From an uncultured Rivibacter sp. (GTDB lineage Bacteria > Pseudomonadota > Gammaproteobacteria > Burkholderiales > Burkholderiaceae): 60,728 bases of DNA. The stretch is taken from positions 1-60,728 of the forward strand of contig CAMLLU010000032.1 in the NCBI GenBank assembly GCA_946480925.1, read 5' to 3'. The notes under the pieces are model-generated. The model was not told where the DNA came from. It ran no database searches and was given only the letters and a program-made list of their open reading frames with translations. The first letter of the stretch is position 1; each line of letters begins with the position of its first letter. This document shows positions 52,719 through 60,728 of the stretch, in pieces. The translations under genes and the position numbers were made by a program.

Positions 52719-53300
52719 TCAGAAATGGAAGGTGGCGTACACGCCCACGTGGTCACCGCTCACGCTGGAGCCGCCGAAGCTGGGCTTGTACTTCTCGCTC
52801 ACGAAGCGCAGCTTCGCGCCGAAGTGGGGCGTGAAGAGGTATTCGCCCTCGACCACGGCGCCCAGGCGGGAGTCGAAGTCGATGGTCTGGAACTCGGCCG
52901 CACCGTCGCCGCTGAGCTTGGCGCCCGTCACGTAGCGCAGGCCGCCGCCCAGGCGGAACTGCGGGGAGATCTCGTAGTGCGCGAGCAGTTCGAACGGGAA
53001 GCGCTCGAAGCGGGCGTCGCCGTTGCGGGCCGAGACGTTGTCGACGTGGTAGCCGACCGTGGCCTGCATGGTCACCAGCGGGGCGACAGCGAATTCGACA
53101 CCGCCGTAGAAGTGCACGAGCCCGCCGCTGCGCACGTCCTGGCTGTCGCCGTTGGTGTATTCGAGCGTGACGAGCTTTTCGCCGCCGCCGGTGAGGCCGA
53201 AGCCGCCGACGAAGCCGACGGGCTTGTTGGGGCCGACCTGGGCGTAGGCACCGCCTGCGGCGGCCAAGGCCAGGGTGAGGCTCAGTAGGGTCTTCTTCAT
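52719..53300 (-). CDS. Outer-membrane beta-barrel protein (OmpW/OmpA-barrel-like)
   Basis: 193 residues. Signal peptide MKKTLLSLTLALAAAGGAYA, then alternating strands (VGFVGGFGLTGGGEKLVTLEY, GGLVHFYGGVEFAVAPLVTMQ, FELLAHYEISPQFRLGGGLRYV, SRLGAVVEGEYLF) and a terminal Phe (VGVYATFHF), the usual C-terminal signal for BAM-assembled barrels. Probably eight strands. Function unknown. Confidence 0.85.
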   Translation of the reverse strand: MKKTLLSLTLALAAAGGAYAQVGPNKPVGFVGGFGLTGGGEKLVTLEYTNGDSQDVRSGGLVHFYGGVEFAVAPLVTMQATVGYHVDNVSARNGDARFERFPFELLAHYEISPQFRLGGGLRYVTGAKLSGDGAAEFQTIDFDSRLGAVVEGEYLFTPHFGAKLRFVSEKYKPSFGGSSVSGDHVGVYATFHF

Positions 53301-53491
53301 GAAAGGCTCTCTCTATGTGTGCTGGGATCGTGAGGCGCGGCGCGGCCCCACTGGGGCGCTGCGCCGCGACTTTGCGAAATGTAGCGGTCGTCACGGGCCC
53401 ACTGTTGTGACACGACGACATGCTTTCGGGGACTTGTCAACTCGTGCGCGGCGTTGCCGGGCGCCCGCCGGCTGTTCAGAATCGCGCCTCG

Positions 53492-54961
53492 ATGATCCGA
53501 ACCACATTCCTTTGCGCGGCCCTCACGCTGGCTGCCACCAGCCTGCATGCCGCGCCACCGGCCCCTTGCCGCGTGCAAGGCTTCAAGCAGGAGGTGTCGT
53601 GCGGCCAGGTGCGGCGAGCGCTCGACGCGGCGCAGCCGCAAGGGCCGCAGATCGACGTGCACTTCGTCGTGGTGCCTGCGGCCGCGCGCAACAAGCAGCC
53701 CGACCCCGTGTTCTTCTTCGCCGGGGGGCCGGGGCAGAGCGCCATGTCGCTGGCAGGGCAGGCGATGGCGCTGTTCACGCGGCTCAACAACCGGCGCGAC
53801 ATCGTGTTCATCGACCAGCGCGGCACCGGCCGCTCGGCGCCACTGGCCTGTGCCGACGACCGGCACCTGCCGCTGGCCGAGCAGATCGACATGGGCGCGC
53901 TGCAACAGCGGCTGCAGCGCTGCCGCGTGGCCCTGCAGCAGCTGCCGCACGGCCAGCTGGCGCACTACACCACCACCGAAGCGATGGCCGATGCCGACGC
54001 GGTGCGCGAGGCGCTGGGCGCGCCGCAGGTCAACCTGGTGGGCGCTTCCTACGGCACGCGGGCGGCGCTCGAATACCTGCGGCAGTTTCCGCAACACGTG
54101 CGACGCCTCGTGATCGACGGCGTGGCGCCGCCCGACATGGTGTTGCCGGCGAGTTTCGGCATCGATGCGCAGGCTGCTTTGGATGCCACGCTGGCCGCCT
54201 GCGAGGCAGACGACACCTGCCGGCGGCGCCACCCGAACCTGCGCGAGCGCTGGCATGCGCTGCTGGCCAGCCTGCCCCGGCGTGTGGACGTGACCGATCC
54301 GATGACGGGTGACACCACGCCGGTGCTGCTGGACCGCGACATGCTGGCCGGCGCCTTGCGCGCGCCGCTGTACGTGCCCTCGCTGGCCGCGGCGCTGCCA
54401 TACGCCATGGCCGAGGCGGTGGAAGGGCGCTTCACGCCGCTGCTGGGGCTTTCGGGCGCGACGGGCGGCGCGCGCGGCGGGCAGCGCATCTACTGGGGCA
54501 TGCACTTTTCGGTGGTCTGCTCCGAGGACATGCCGTTGCTCGAGCGCGGCGCCGCCAGCGTGCCACCCACGGCGGACTTCAGCCGGCAGTTCATCGGGTT
54601 CTACCGCGGCGTGTGCCGCGAATGGCCGCGCGGTGAGGTGCCCGAGGCGTTCTATCGCTTGCCGCAAAGCCCCGCGCCGGCGCTGCTGTTCAGCGGCGGC
54701 CTCGACCCCGCCACGCCGCCGCGTCACGGCGCCCGCGTGGCGCGGGCGCTGGGCAGCAAGGCGCAGCACGTGGTGGTGCCCAACGCCGGCCACGGGATCA
54801 TGGGCATCGGCTGCACGCGCGACGTGGTGCACCGCTTCATCGACGCGGCCACCGAGGCACAGGCGCTGCAGGTCGATGCGAGCTGCATGCGCAACATCCC
54901 GCGCCCGCCGGTGTTCGAGCCGTGGCGGCCCAAGGTGCAACGGCAGGAGGCGGCGCAGTGA
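53492..54961 (+). CDS. Exported alpha/beta hydrolase (tripeptidyl/prolyl aminopeptidase-like)
   Basis: 489 residues. Signal peptide MIRTTFLCAALTLAATSLHA, FFFAGGPGQSAMSLAG (oxyanion region), VFIDQRGTGRSAPL, nucleophile GASYGTRAALEYL, Asp in LFSGGLDPATPP and His in VPNAGHGIMG. This is the Streptomyces-type tripeptidyl aminopeptidase/proline iminopeptidase group. Its stop overlaps the GTG of the ABC ATPase gene as GTGA, so hydrolase and exporter are coupled. Confidence 0.9.
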   Translation: MIRTTFLCAALTLAATSLHAAPPAPCRVQGFKQEVSCGQVRRALDAAQPQGPQIDVHFVVVPAAARNKQPDPVFFFAGGPGQSAMSLAGQAMALFTRLNNRRDIVFIDQRGTGRSAPLACADDRHLPLAEQIDMGALQQRLQRCRVALQQLPHGQLAHYTTTEAMADADAVREALGAPQVNLVGASYGTRAALEYLRQFPQHVRRLVIDGVAPPDMVLPASFGIDAQAALDATLAACEADDTCRRRHPNLRERWHALLASLPRRVDVTDPMTGDTTPVLLDRDMLAGALRAPLYVPSLAAALPYAMAEAVEGRFTPLLGLSGATGGARGGQRIYWGMHFSVVCSEDMPLLERGAASVPPTADFSRQFIGFYRGVCREWPRGEVPEAFYRLPQSPAPALLFSGGLDPATPPRHGARVARALGSKAQHVVVPNAGHGIMGIGCTRDVVHRFIDAATEAQALQVDASCMRNIPRPPVFEPWRPKVQRQEAAQ

Positions 54962-55731
54962 TTCACGTGCAAGACCTCGCCAAGCGCTTCGTCACCGGCC
55001 GCGGCCGCAAGGCGCGCGTGGTGCAGGCCGTCGAAGGCCTCAGCTTCGCGGCGGCCGGCGGCGCCATCACCGGGCTGCTGGGGCCCAACGGCGCCGGCAA
55101 GACCACCACCTTGCGCATGGTGGCCGGGCTCATGAGGCCGGACGCGGGCCGCATCACGGTCGACGGCATCGACGTGGGGCAGGCCCCGCAGGCCGCGGCG
55201 GCCCGCATGGGCGTGCTGAGCGATGCGCGCGGCCTGTACCCGCGCCTGTCTGCACGCGAGAACATCACCTACTACGGGCGCCTGCAGGGCCTCGCGCCCG
55301 ACGCTGCCGATGCGCGCGCCGAAAGCCTGGCCGAGATGCTGGAGATGAAGCCGCTGCTGGACCGCCGCACCGAAGGCTTCAGCCAGGGCGAACGCATGAA
55401 GACGGCGCTGGCGCGTGCGCTGGTGCACGACCCGGTCAACATCATCCTCGACGAGCCGACCAACGGGCTGGACGTGCTGTCCACCCGCGCGCTGCGCGAA
55501 ACGCTGCACCACCTGTGCAGCCCCGCGGGCGGCGGCAAGTGCATCGTGCTGTCGAGCCACATCATGCAAGAGGTCGAGAAGCTGTGCGACACGGTGGTCG
55601 TGGTGGCGCGCGGGCATGCCGTGGCGCAGGGCACGGTGGACGAGTTGCGCGAACGCACGGGGCAGAGCGATTTCGAAGAGGCCTTCGTGCAGCTGGCGTT
55701 CGGCATGGCGGTGGAAGAGGGGAACGCATGA
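54958..55731 (+). CDS. ABC exporter ATPase (NatA-like)
   Basis: 257 residues. Walker [15 protein letters not shown], signature EGFSQGERMKTALARAL, Walker B VNIILDEPTNGLDVLS and H-loop VLSSHIM. The signature has Gln for the second Ser/Gly of LSGGQ, common in this subfamily. The GTG start overlaps the peptidase stop; the stop overlaps the permease ATG in ATGA. Confidence 0.92.
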   Translation: MIHVQDLAKRFVTGRGRKARVVQAVEGLSFAAAGGAITGLLGPNGAGKTTTLRMVAGLMRPDAGRITVDGIDVGQAPQAAAARMGVLSDARGLYPRLSARENITYYGRLQGLAPDAADARAESLAEMLEMKPLLDRRTEGFSQGERMKTALARALVHDPVNIILDEPTNGLDVLSTRALRETLHHLCSPAGGGKCIVLSSHIMQEVEKLCDTVVVVARGHAVAQGTVDELRERTGQSDFEEAFVQLAFGMAVEEGNA

Positions 55732-56891
55732 GGGCAGGATGGATCGTCTACCGCAAGGAAATCGTCGATGCGCTGCGCGACCGGCGCACGCTGCTGGTGG
55801 TGCTGCTGAGCTCGGTGCTCATGGGGCCGGCCGTGCTCGTGCTGCTGTCGAGCCTGGTGGCGCAGTTCGAGACGCAGGCCGACAAGCGCGTGATCGTCGT
55901 CTCGGGCATCGAGCATGCGCCGGCACTGCGCAACTTCATCGAGCGGCAGACTTTTTCGGTGATCGACGCACCGGGCGACTACGAAGTGCAGCTCAAGGCT
56001 TCGAAGCTCAGTGAGCCGGTGCTGGTGATCCCGCCCGACTACGCAGCCAGTGCAGCGGCCGGTGAGCTGCCCACGGTGGAGCTGGTGAGCGACAGCAGCA
56101 ACCGCCAGGCCGAAGCCGGCAGCGCGCGCGTGATGCGACTGCTCAATGCGTTCAACCAGGAGCGTGCGGCGCTCACGCTGGCGCTGCGCGGCGTGAACCC
56201 GGCCGTGCTGCAGAGCGTGGACGTGCAGGAGCGCGACCTCGCGAGCCGCGAGATCCGCGCGGCGCAGTTCACCACCATGCTGCCGTTCTTCGTGATCATG
56301 GCCGTGCTGTACGGCGCGCTGAATGCTGCGCTGGACACCACGGCCGGCGAGCGCGAGCGTGGTTCGCTCGAGCCGCTGCTCACCAACCCGGCCTCACCGA
56401 TGGCGCTGGTGCTGGGCAAGTGGGGCGCGGTGGCGAGCGTGGGCATGCTGATCGCGGTGCTGTCGGTGGTGAGCTTTCTGCCGGCGCAATGGCTCATCCG
56501 CAGCGAGACCTTGCGCTCGCTCTTCTTGTTCGGCCCGCGTGAGGCGGTGAGCTTCCTGGTGGTGCTGGTGCCGCTGGCCGCCGCGCTGTCGGCGCTGCTG
56601 ATGGCGGTGGCCATTCGCTGCAAGAGCTTCAAGGAGGCGCAGGCCAACAGCACGGTGGTCATCCTCGTGGTGTCGCTGCTGCCGTTGATCACCGTGTTCA
56701 GCCACAGCGGCGAACAGCCGTGGTACCTGTGGGTGCCGGCGCTCGCGCAGCAGACGTTGATGAACCGCGTGCTGCGCGGCGAGACGCTGGGTGCCTTGCA
56801 GGTCGGCGTGCCGCTGCTGGTCAGCGCTGTGCTGGCCGCGCTTTGCCTTTGGTTTGTGGCGCGGAGGCTGCGGGCGGCGGCGGTGCGGTAG
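55728..56891 (+). CDS. ABC exporter permease (NatB-like)
   Basis: 387 residues: one N-terminal membrane helix (TLLVVLLSSVLMGPAVLVLLSSLV), a ~150-residue extracytoplasmic domain, then five helices beginning FFVIMAVLYGALNAALDTTAGERERGSLE, which carries the ABC-2 permease motif. Relatives export sodium or hydrophobic compounds. The last 71 bases overlap the convergent propeller gene. Confidence 0.9.
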   Translation: MRAGWIVYRKEIVDALRDRRTLLVVLLSSVLMGPAVLVLLSSLVAQFETQADKRVIVVSGIEHAPALRNFIERQTFSVIDAPGDYEVQLKASKLSEPVLVIPPDYAASAAAGELPTVELVSDSSNRQAEAGSARVMRLLNAFNQERAALTLALRGVNPAVLQSVDVQERDLASREIRAAQFTTMLPFFVIMAVLYGALNAALDTTAGERERGSLEPLLTNPASPMALVLGKWGAVASVGMLIAVLSVVSFLPAQWLIRSETLRSLFLFGPREAVSFLVVLVPLAAALSALLMAVAIRCKSFKEAQANSTVVILVVSLLPLITVFSHSGEQPWYLWVPALAQQTLMNRVLRGETLGALQVGVPLLVSAVLAALCLWFVARRLRAAAVR

Positions 56892-58062
56892 CCGGCTCGG
56901 GCTCGCGCGGCGGCAGGCCCGCGGCTGCCTTGTCGAGCCAGCCCAGCGTCTTGGCGTGCAGGCTCTGCACGTACAGGCGCTCGTCCGTCTCGGTGATGGC
57001 GGTGGTTTCCGGGTAGGCGCCGCTCGGGTCCTGCAGGTTGGCGGTGACGCGGCCGTCTTCGTCGAACGCGAACACGTGGCCGTAAGCCGGCGGCACGGGC
57101 CACAGCTTGCGCGGCAGCCGCAGCGAGAGGCTGCGCAGCCACGGCATGCCCGCGGTCTTGTCGATGAAGGCGCCGCGCGGCTTGGCAAAGCCGGCCCAGT
57201 AACGCCCGTCGTGGCCGCGCATCAGGTTGTCGGGGTAGCCGGGCAGCTTGTCGAGCAGCACGCGCGCGCGGTCGCCAGGGGTTCCGACCATGGCCTTCGC
57301 ATCGAGCAGGCTGGCGTCGACGGCGACCTTCCAGATGCGGTACTCGCCGGTCTCGGCAACGAACAGGTGGCCTTCGTCGGACGACAGCGCCAGGCCGTTG
57401 GGGAAGCACAGCCCGTGCATCAGCACGCGGGTGGTCTTGGTCTTGGGGTCGTAGGCGAGCAGGCGGCCGGTGGACTGGTGCTCCAGGATGTCGAGCACGC
57501 TCGCCATGAAGGTGCCGCCCCATTCGGCCGGCGCGAAGCGGCGCGACGCATCGGTGAAGTAGATCGTGCCGTTCTTGGCCACCGCCACCCCGTCGGCATA
57601 ACGGATCGGGTCGTTCTTCTGCGGGTGGTCGACGGTGCTCGTGAGCAGCTCGATCTTCGCGCCCTTGGAGCCGGGGTTGAACTCCGTGGCGCGCAGCAGG
57701 CCCTTCATCGGGTCGGCGATCACCATCGCGCCGCGCGCATCGAAGTCGAAGCCCAAGGGCCGCCCGCCGGTGTTGACCGCCACGCTGCGCTCGGAGCCGT
57801 CGGGCTTCATGCGCAGGATGGCGCCGCTGGTCACGGCGGCATACACCCAGCCGTCGCGCACGACCACGTGTTCGGGGCCTTCGTCGTCGCCCAATGGCAG
57901 GTGCTGCAGGGCGGCCAGGCGCTCGTTGCGTTCGAACGCTCCGCTGTAGGCGGGGTCTTCGGGGGCGGTCCAGGCGACCGGTGCAATGGGCACCGGCCAC
58001 AGCAGCAGGTAAGCCACGAGGGCCAGCACGACAAGGCCCAGCGCCTTGAAGATCTTTTGCAT
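56821..58062 (-). CDS. SMP-30/strictosidine-synthase-like beta-propeller with N-terminal membrane anchor
   Basis: 413 residues. Uncleaved N-terminal helix KALGLVVLALVAYLLLWPV, then a six-bladed propeller (GPEHVVVRDGWVYAAVTSG, YADGVAVAKNGTIYFTDASRRF, CFPNGLALSSDEGHLFVAETGEYRIW, PGYPDNLMRGHDGRYWAGF) like gluconolactonase, paraoxonase and APMAP. Likely a periplasmic lactonase or esterase. C-terminal Pro/Ala tail lies in the 71-base overlap with the permease gene. GGAGG before the ATG. Confidence 0.88.
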   Translation of the reverse strand: MQKIFKALGLVVLALVAYLLLWPVPIAPVAWTAPEDPAYSGAFERNERLAALQHLPLGDDEGPEHVVVRDGWVYAAVTSGAILRMKPDGSERSVAVNTGGRPLGFDFDARGAMVIADPMKGLLRATEFNPGSKGAKIELLTSTVDHPQKNDPIRYADGVAVAKNGTIYFTDASRRFAPAEWGGTFMASVLDILEHQSTGRLLAYDPKTKTTRVLMHGLCFPNGLALSSDEGHLFVAETGEYRIWKVAVDASLLDAKAMVGTPGDRARVLLDKLPGYPDNLMRGHDGRYWAGFAKPRGAFIDKTAGMPWLRSLSLRLPRKLWPVPPAYGHVFAFDEDGRVTANLQDPSGAYPETTAITETDERLYVQSLHAKTLGWLDKAAAGLPPREPEPATAPPPPAASAPQTKGKARPAQR

Positions 58063-58203
58063 GGGTAGGTGGTCCTCCGTGATGAGTGCAAGGCCGCCGG
58101 CTTCGCGGCGGCAAACGGCCTCGCAGCGTAGCAGCCTCCCGCAGGGCTGCCGCGACGGGCCTTGCACCACAATGCCGGCCACATCTTTGCCGCGGAGCAC
58201 TAC

Positions 58204-59184
58204 ATGAGCCTCACTCGCCGACAGTTCGTTTCAACACTGGCGCTTGGCGCTGCAACGCCGTGGGCCGCGACGGCCCAGGCACAGACGCTGCAGGCGCGCA
58301 TCCTCGCCGGCTTTCCGGCCGGCGGCTCCATCGACACCACGGCGCGTCTCATCGCCGAGGCCTGGCGCGGCCGTTACGCCGGCAGCGTGCTGGTGGAGCA
58401 GAAGGTCGGTGCAGGCGGGCGCATCGCCATCGCGGCTCTGAAGGAGGCCGCGCCCGATGGCCTCACGTTGCTGCTGAGCCCGGCATCGATGTTCACGATC
58501 TACCCGCACGTGTTCCGCCGCTTGGCCTACACGCCGGCCGACGTGGTGCCGGTCACGTCGGTGTGCGAATACACCTGCGGCTTCGGCGTCGGGCCCATGG
58601 TGCCCGCCTCGGTGACCAACCTCGCGCAATACGTGGAGTGGGCCAAGGCGAACCCGAAGCAGTCGTCCTACGGCTCACCGGCCGCAGGCGCGATGCCGCA
58701 CTTCCTGGGCAACCAGTTCGAGCACGCAGCCGGCATCACGCTCACGCACGTGCCGTACCGCGGCGCTGCACCCGGCATGCAGGAACTCATGGGTGGGCAG
58801 ATCGCCTCGGGCATGTTCGCGCTCGGCGACTTCCTGCCGTACCTCGCGGGCGGCAAGGTCCGCCTGCTGGGCGTGACCGACACGAAGCGCTCGCGCTTCA
58901 CGCCCAACGTGCCGACCTTCCCCGAGCAGGGCTACAAGTCGATCATCGGCGTCGAAAGCTTCGGCCTCTTCGTGCCGGCCAAGACGCCATCGTCGGTGAT
59001 CGATCGCATCTACGACCTCGCGCGCCTCGCCCTGCGCGAGAAGCCCGTGACCGAGGGCATGGCCAAGTTCGCCTTCGAACCGGTGGTCTCGCAATCGAGC
59101 GAACAGTACGCACGCCAGCTCGGCCGCGAGCGCGAACGCTGGGCACCGATCGTCAAGGCGTCCGGCTTCAGCTCGGACGATTGA
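58204..59184 (+). CDS. Bug-family (TctC) periplasmic solute-binding protein
   Basis: 326 residues. Tat-like signal (SLTRRQFVSTLALGAATPWAATAQA), ARILAGFPAGGSIDTTARLIAE, VEQKVGAGGRIAIAALKEAAPDG, PYRGAAPGMQELMGGQI and GVTDTKRSRFTPNVPTF. Such proteins bind carboxylates for tripartite tricarboxylate transporters but are mostly orphan and very numerous in Burkholderiales, as here. No TctAB gene is adjacent. Confidence 0.92.
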   Translation: MSLTRRQFVSTLALGAATPWAATAQAQTLQARILAGFPAGGSIDTTARLIAEAWRGRYAGSVLVEQKVGAGGRIAIAALKEAAPDGLTLLLSPASMFTIYPHVFRRLAYTPADVVPVTSVCEYTCGFGVGPMVPASVTNLAQYVEWAKANPKQSSYGSPAAGAMPHFLGNQFEHAAGITLTHVPYRGAAPGMQELMGGQIASGMFALGDFLPYLAGGKVRLLGVTDTKRSRFTPNVPTFPEQGYKSIIGVESFGLFVPAKTPSSVIDRIYDLARLALREKPVTEGMAKFAFEPVVSQSSEQYARQLGRERERWAPIVKASGFSSDD

Positions 59185-59257
59185 GCCAGGGCAGGGCGCT
59201 AGCGTTGCGCCCTTCGAGGGGCCGTGCGGCCTCGACGCCGCGCCGTATGGTGCGGTG

Positions 59258-59644
59258 TCAGTTGGCGGATTCCAGCTCCACGCGTTTGAGCGCGCGGTTG
59301 ACCTCGTCCTGCCACGGCAGGTTGTGCACGATCTCGTTGAGATGCGGAGCGGCCTGCAGTGCAGAAAGCACCTGCCCCCGCGGCCCGAGCAGCCGCAGGT
59401 TGGTGATGACGGTGAGCGGATCCACCATCGCGACGATGCCCGGCGGCATGCGCACCCAGTCCCACGCCACGCCGGCCGTGCCGCCTAGCGAAGGCCCGCC
59501 CCATACAGTCTGGCCACTGCACGGTTCTTCGTCGTCACCAGCGTTGATGATGTTGGTTTCGAGATGAATCAGGTGTAGGTCCGGGACGGAGTCAGCTTGC
59601 CAAAGGATAGGAGGCCAAACCTCGATGTTCCATGCTGCGTTCAT
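59258..59644 (-). CDS. Hypothetical 128-residue protein
   Basis: MNAAWNIEVWPPILWQADSV, then DEEPCSGQTVWGGPSLGGTAG, PPGIVAMVDPLTVITNLRLLG and a helical C-terminus (HLNEIVHNLPWQDEVNRALKRVELE). No signal peptide or known motif. Trp-rich cytoplasmic protein of the size range of immunity proteins or small enzymes, but nothing specific supports either. The longer frame to 59677 adds eleven residues without a better start site. Confidence 0.6.
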   Translation of the reverse strand: MNAAWNIEVWPPILWQADSVPDLHLIHLETNIINAGDDEEPCSGQTVWGGPSLGGTAGVAWDWVRMPPGIVAMVDPLTVITNLRLLGPRGQVLSALQAAPHLNEIVHNLPWQDEVNRALKRVELESAN

Positions 59645-59705
59645 AGCGTTCAATGAGAAGCCTGTGAGCCATGGCAAGTGTGGCCGTCAAACGGGTTCCT
59701 GCCAG

Positions 59706-59737
59706 CTGTAAACACTGTCACCTGTAAACGTTGTCAG
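59706..59737. repeat. Tandem 16-bp repeat at the end of the HlyD relic
   Basis: Unit 1 CTGTAAACACTGTCAC and unit 2 CTGTAAACGTTGTCAG. The stop codon of the HlyD-like frame falls in unit 2. AT-richer than the surroundings; it may mark the end of a former insertion sequence or a rearrangement junction. Confidence 0.65.
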
Positions 59738-60375
59738 GGTGGCGGTTTGCTGCCCATCTCGGCATCGCAGGGGCTTGGGGGACTCTGGTTCACCAGCGTC
59801 GAAGAGGGTTCGGCGTGAGGAGTCAGCACCAGGAGGATCTGGCCTCCTTGTACCGGTTGGCCCACGTTGACCGGGCATGCGGTGATCACCCCTGCCTGTG
59901 GCGCGGTGATCACCAGCTTGTCGTTGCAAGCTGTGTCGACGCATTCTTGGGCCAATGCAGCCAAGGCGCGGTCTATCTGGGCCAGCTCCATACGCCGCTG
60001 GCTCGTGTGCAGTTCGCGCAAAGGCCGCCGCTCGTTCAGCAAGGCGTTGCGCCGCAGCGTGAGGCTGGCGGCGGCCTGCCTTGCGGCCCCGTCTTGCTGT
60101 TCGCTCCCGCCTGTACTGAGCACGACCAGCGGCTGCCCTGCACGCACGAAGTCGCCTTTACGAGCGCAGGCTTCGAGCAGCACGCCTGTTCGAGGTGCAC
60201 GAAGCTGAAGGCTGCATGACGCGAACGCCTGCGAGCAGGTTGGCGGGCCCGGCGTGTTGGCAATGCCACTGGCCTGAGCAGTTGCATGTTGAATGCCTTC
60301 CTGAACTTGCTTCGTGGCTGTACACGGCACGTGTTCTCCCTGATCGCCGTTGGTTGACACCACGCTGGCCGCCAT
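59734..60375 (-). pseudogene. Truncated HlyD-like membrane-fusion protein gene
   Basis: 213 codons. Recognisable parts are a first lipoyl half-motif (LRAPRTGVLLEACARKGDFVRAGQPLVVLS), a coiled-coil hairpin (LTLRRNALLNERRPLRELHTSQRRMELAQIDRALAAL) and a second half-motif (LVITAPQAGVITACPVNVGQPVQGGQILLVLTP). The N-terminal transmembrane anchor and the whole C-terminal beta-barrel domain of a normal ~400-residue adaptor are absent, and the end runs into the tandem repeat. Probably a relic of a bacteriocin/type I secretion adaptor; a shortened functional adaptor is less likely. Confidence 0.65.
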
Positions 60376-60571
60376 AGCGCACGACCCGCGTCGGCCGCGG
60401 ACCATAGCGGTGCAGCCACCGGTCGTCTATGCAAGAGATTTGGTACTTGACGAGGTGTATTGGTGGGGCAAAGTGTTGTCCCTCTGCAGGAGGGCGGAGC
60501 TGACAAAAAGGTTGGCTCGCGGCAATGCAAATGGGCGCCTTGTTTGGGCGTCTGGGGAGTAGGGGGTAGGG

Positions 60572-60728
60572 ATGGAAGTCAGCAGTAACGGCGTTGAGCC
60601 GGAAGGCGAAAGCACGCCAACACAAAGTATCGAAGCCAGTGGCGTATCGCCCGGTATCCCTCCTGCCTTGTCTGCCCTGTGCCTGCTAGCCCGCCTGCAC
60701 CGGGTGGCGGCAGAGCCGGCGGCGCTGC
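60572..60728 (+). CDS. Start of a probable type I secretion ABC transporter with C39-like domain (3' end outside window)
   Basis: Frame open from ATG 60572 (GGGGGTAGGG just upstream) to the window edge: 52 codons beginning MEVSSNGVEPEGESTPTQS and reaching PPALSALCLLARLHRVAAEPAAL. The last part matches the first helix of C39 or C39-like peptidase domains in HlyB/RtxB transporters (LxxLxxxARxHxxxADPxxLR). There is no Cys-Gly active-site pattern at the expected spot, so a C39-like, non-processing domain is more likely. It is divergent from the HlyD relic. Confidence 0.6.
   Translation, partial: MEVSSNGVEPEGESTPTQSIEASGVSPGIPPALSALCLLARLHRVAAEPAAL

Noticed and set aside
53297..54940. 547-codon frame antisense to the exported peptidase
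   Set aside because: The sense strand encodes a peptidase with signal peptide and complete catalytic triad; the antisense product is His/Arg/Gln-rich noise.
60350..60562. 70-codon plus-strand frame before the type I transporter gene
   Set aside because: It spans the divergent promoter region, has no ribosome site and its composition changes along its length; not supported as a gene.

Overview
The window is high-GC chromosomal DNA of a Burkholderiales-type betaproteobacterium, probably Rubrivivax/Leptothrix/Piscinibacter-like. This is inferred from the GyrB sequence, a Bug/TctC-type binding protein and the intergenic repeats; no rRNA is present to fix it. The window opens inside gyrB, so it probably lies just downstream of the dnaA-dnaN-gyrB origin region. 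No tRNA, rRNA, CRISPR array or complete prophage was seen.

Region 1-33 kb is mostly core or housekeeping DNA. It holds a divergent MerR/methyltransferase pair with a recognisable MerR-type promoter, a histone-deacetylase-like amidohydrolase, a GH3 glucosidase, an HPP-CBS protein, serA, an exonuclease, a MazG-type pyrophosphatase coupled to a luciferase-like oxidoreductase, an M14 peptidase and an esterase. It continues with a Vgb-like propeller, an MscS channel, NnrU, a thiolase, a ybhP-clsB-ybhN operon ending in a UdgX-like glycosylase, and egtB-egtD for ergothioneine. Set into this is a two-gene HTH/nucleotidyltransferase unit (16.39-17.73 kb) that looks like a toxin-antitoxin or abortive-infection module. 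Two near-identical palindromes lie in front of it.

Region 33-38 kb is an accessory island of visibly lower GC. An orphan type VI secretion cargo operon (PAAR, DUF4123 adaptor, small protein, Tox-REase-5 toxin, Imm52 immunity) is bracketed by 32-bp direct repeats. Next to it is a graveyard of a DUF427 relic, a dihydrofolate-reductase-like relic and dispersed repeats. Beyond that lies a trypsin-like protease gene split by a 99-bp MITE, preceded by a small secreted protein and an unknown 209-residue protein.

Region 38-47 kb is a catabolic module: GMC alcohol dehydrogenase, convergent AraC regulator, branched-chain-amino-acid-type ABC importer (binding protein, two permeases, two ATPases) and an aldehyde dehydrogenase translationally coupled to the last ATPase. 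The likely logic is uptake of an alcohol or aromatic compound, then oxidation to aldehyde and acid.

Region 47.3-49.3 kb is a two-gene Septu-type defence system (PtuA ATPase, PtuB HNH nuclease). Region 49.4-59.2 kb returns to core-like genes: channel-like protein, dienoyl-CoA isomerase-like enzyme, Crp/Fnr regulator, TSUP transporter, outer-membrane barrel, exported hydrolase coupled to a NatAB-type ABC exporter, SMP-30-like propeller and Bug-family binding protein. The right edge (59.2-60.7 kb) has an unknown protein, a truncated HlyD-like adaptor and the start of what appears to be a type I secretion ABC transporter, which runs off the window.
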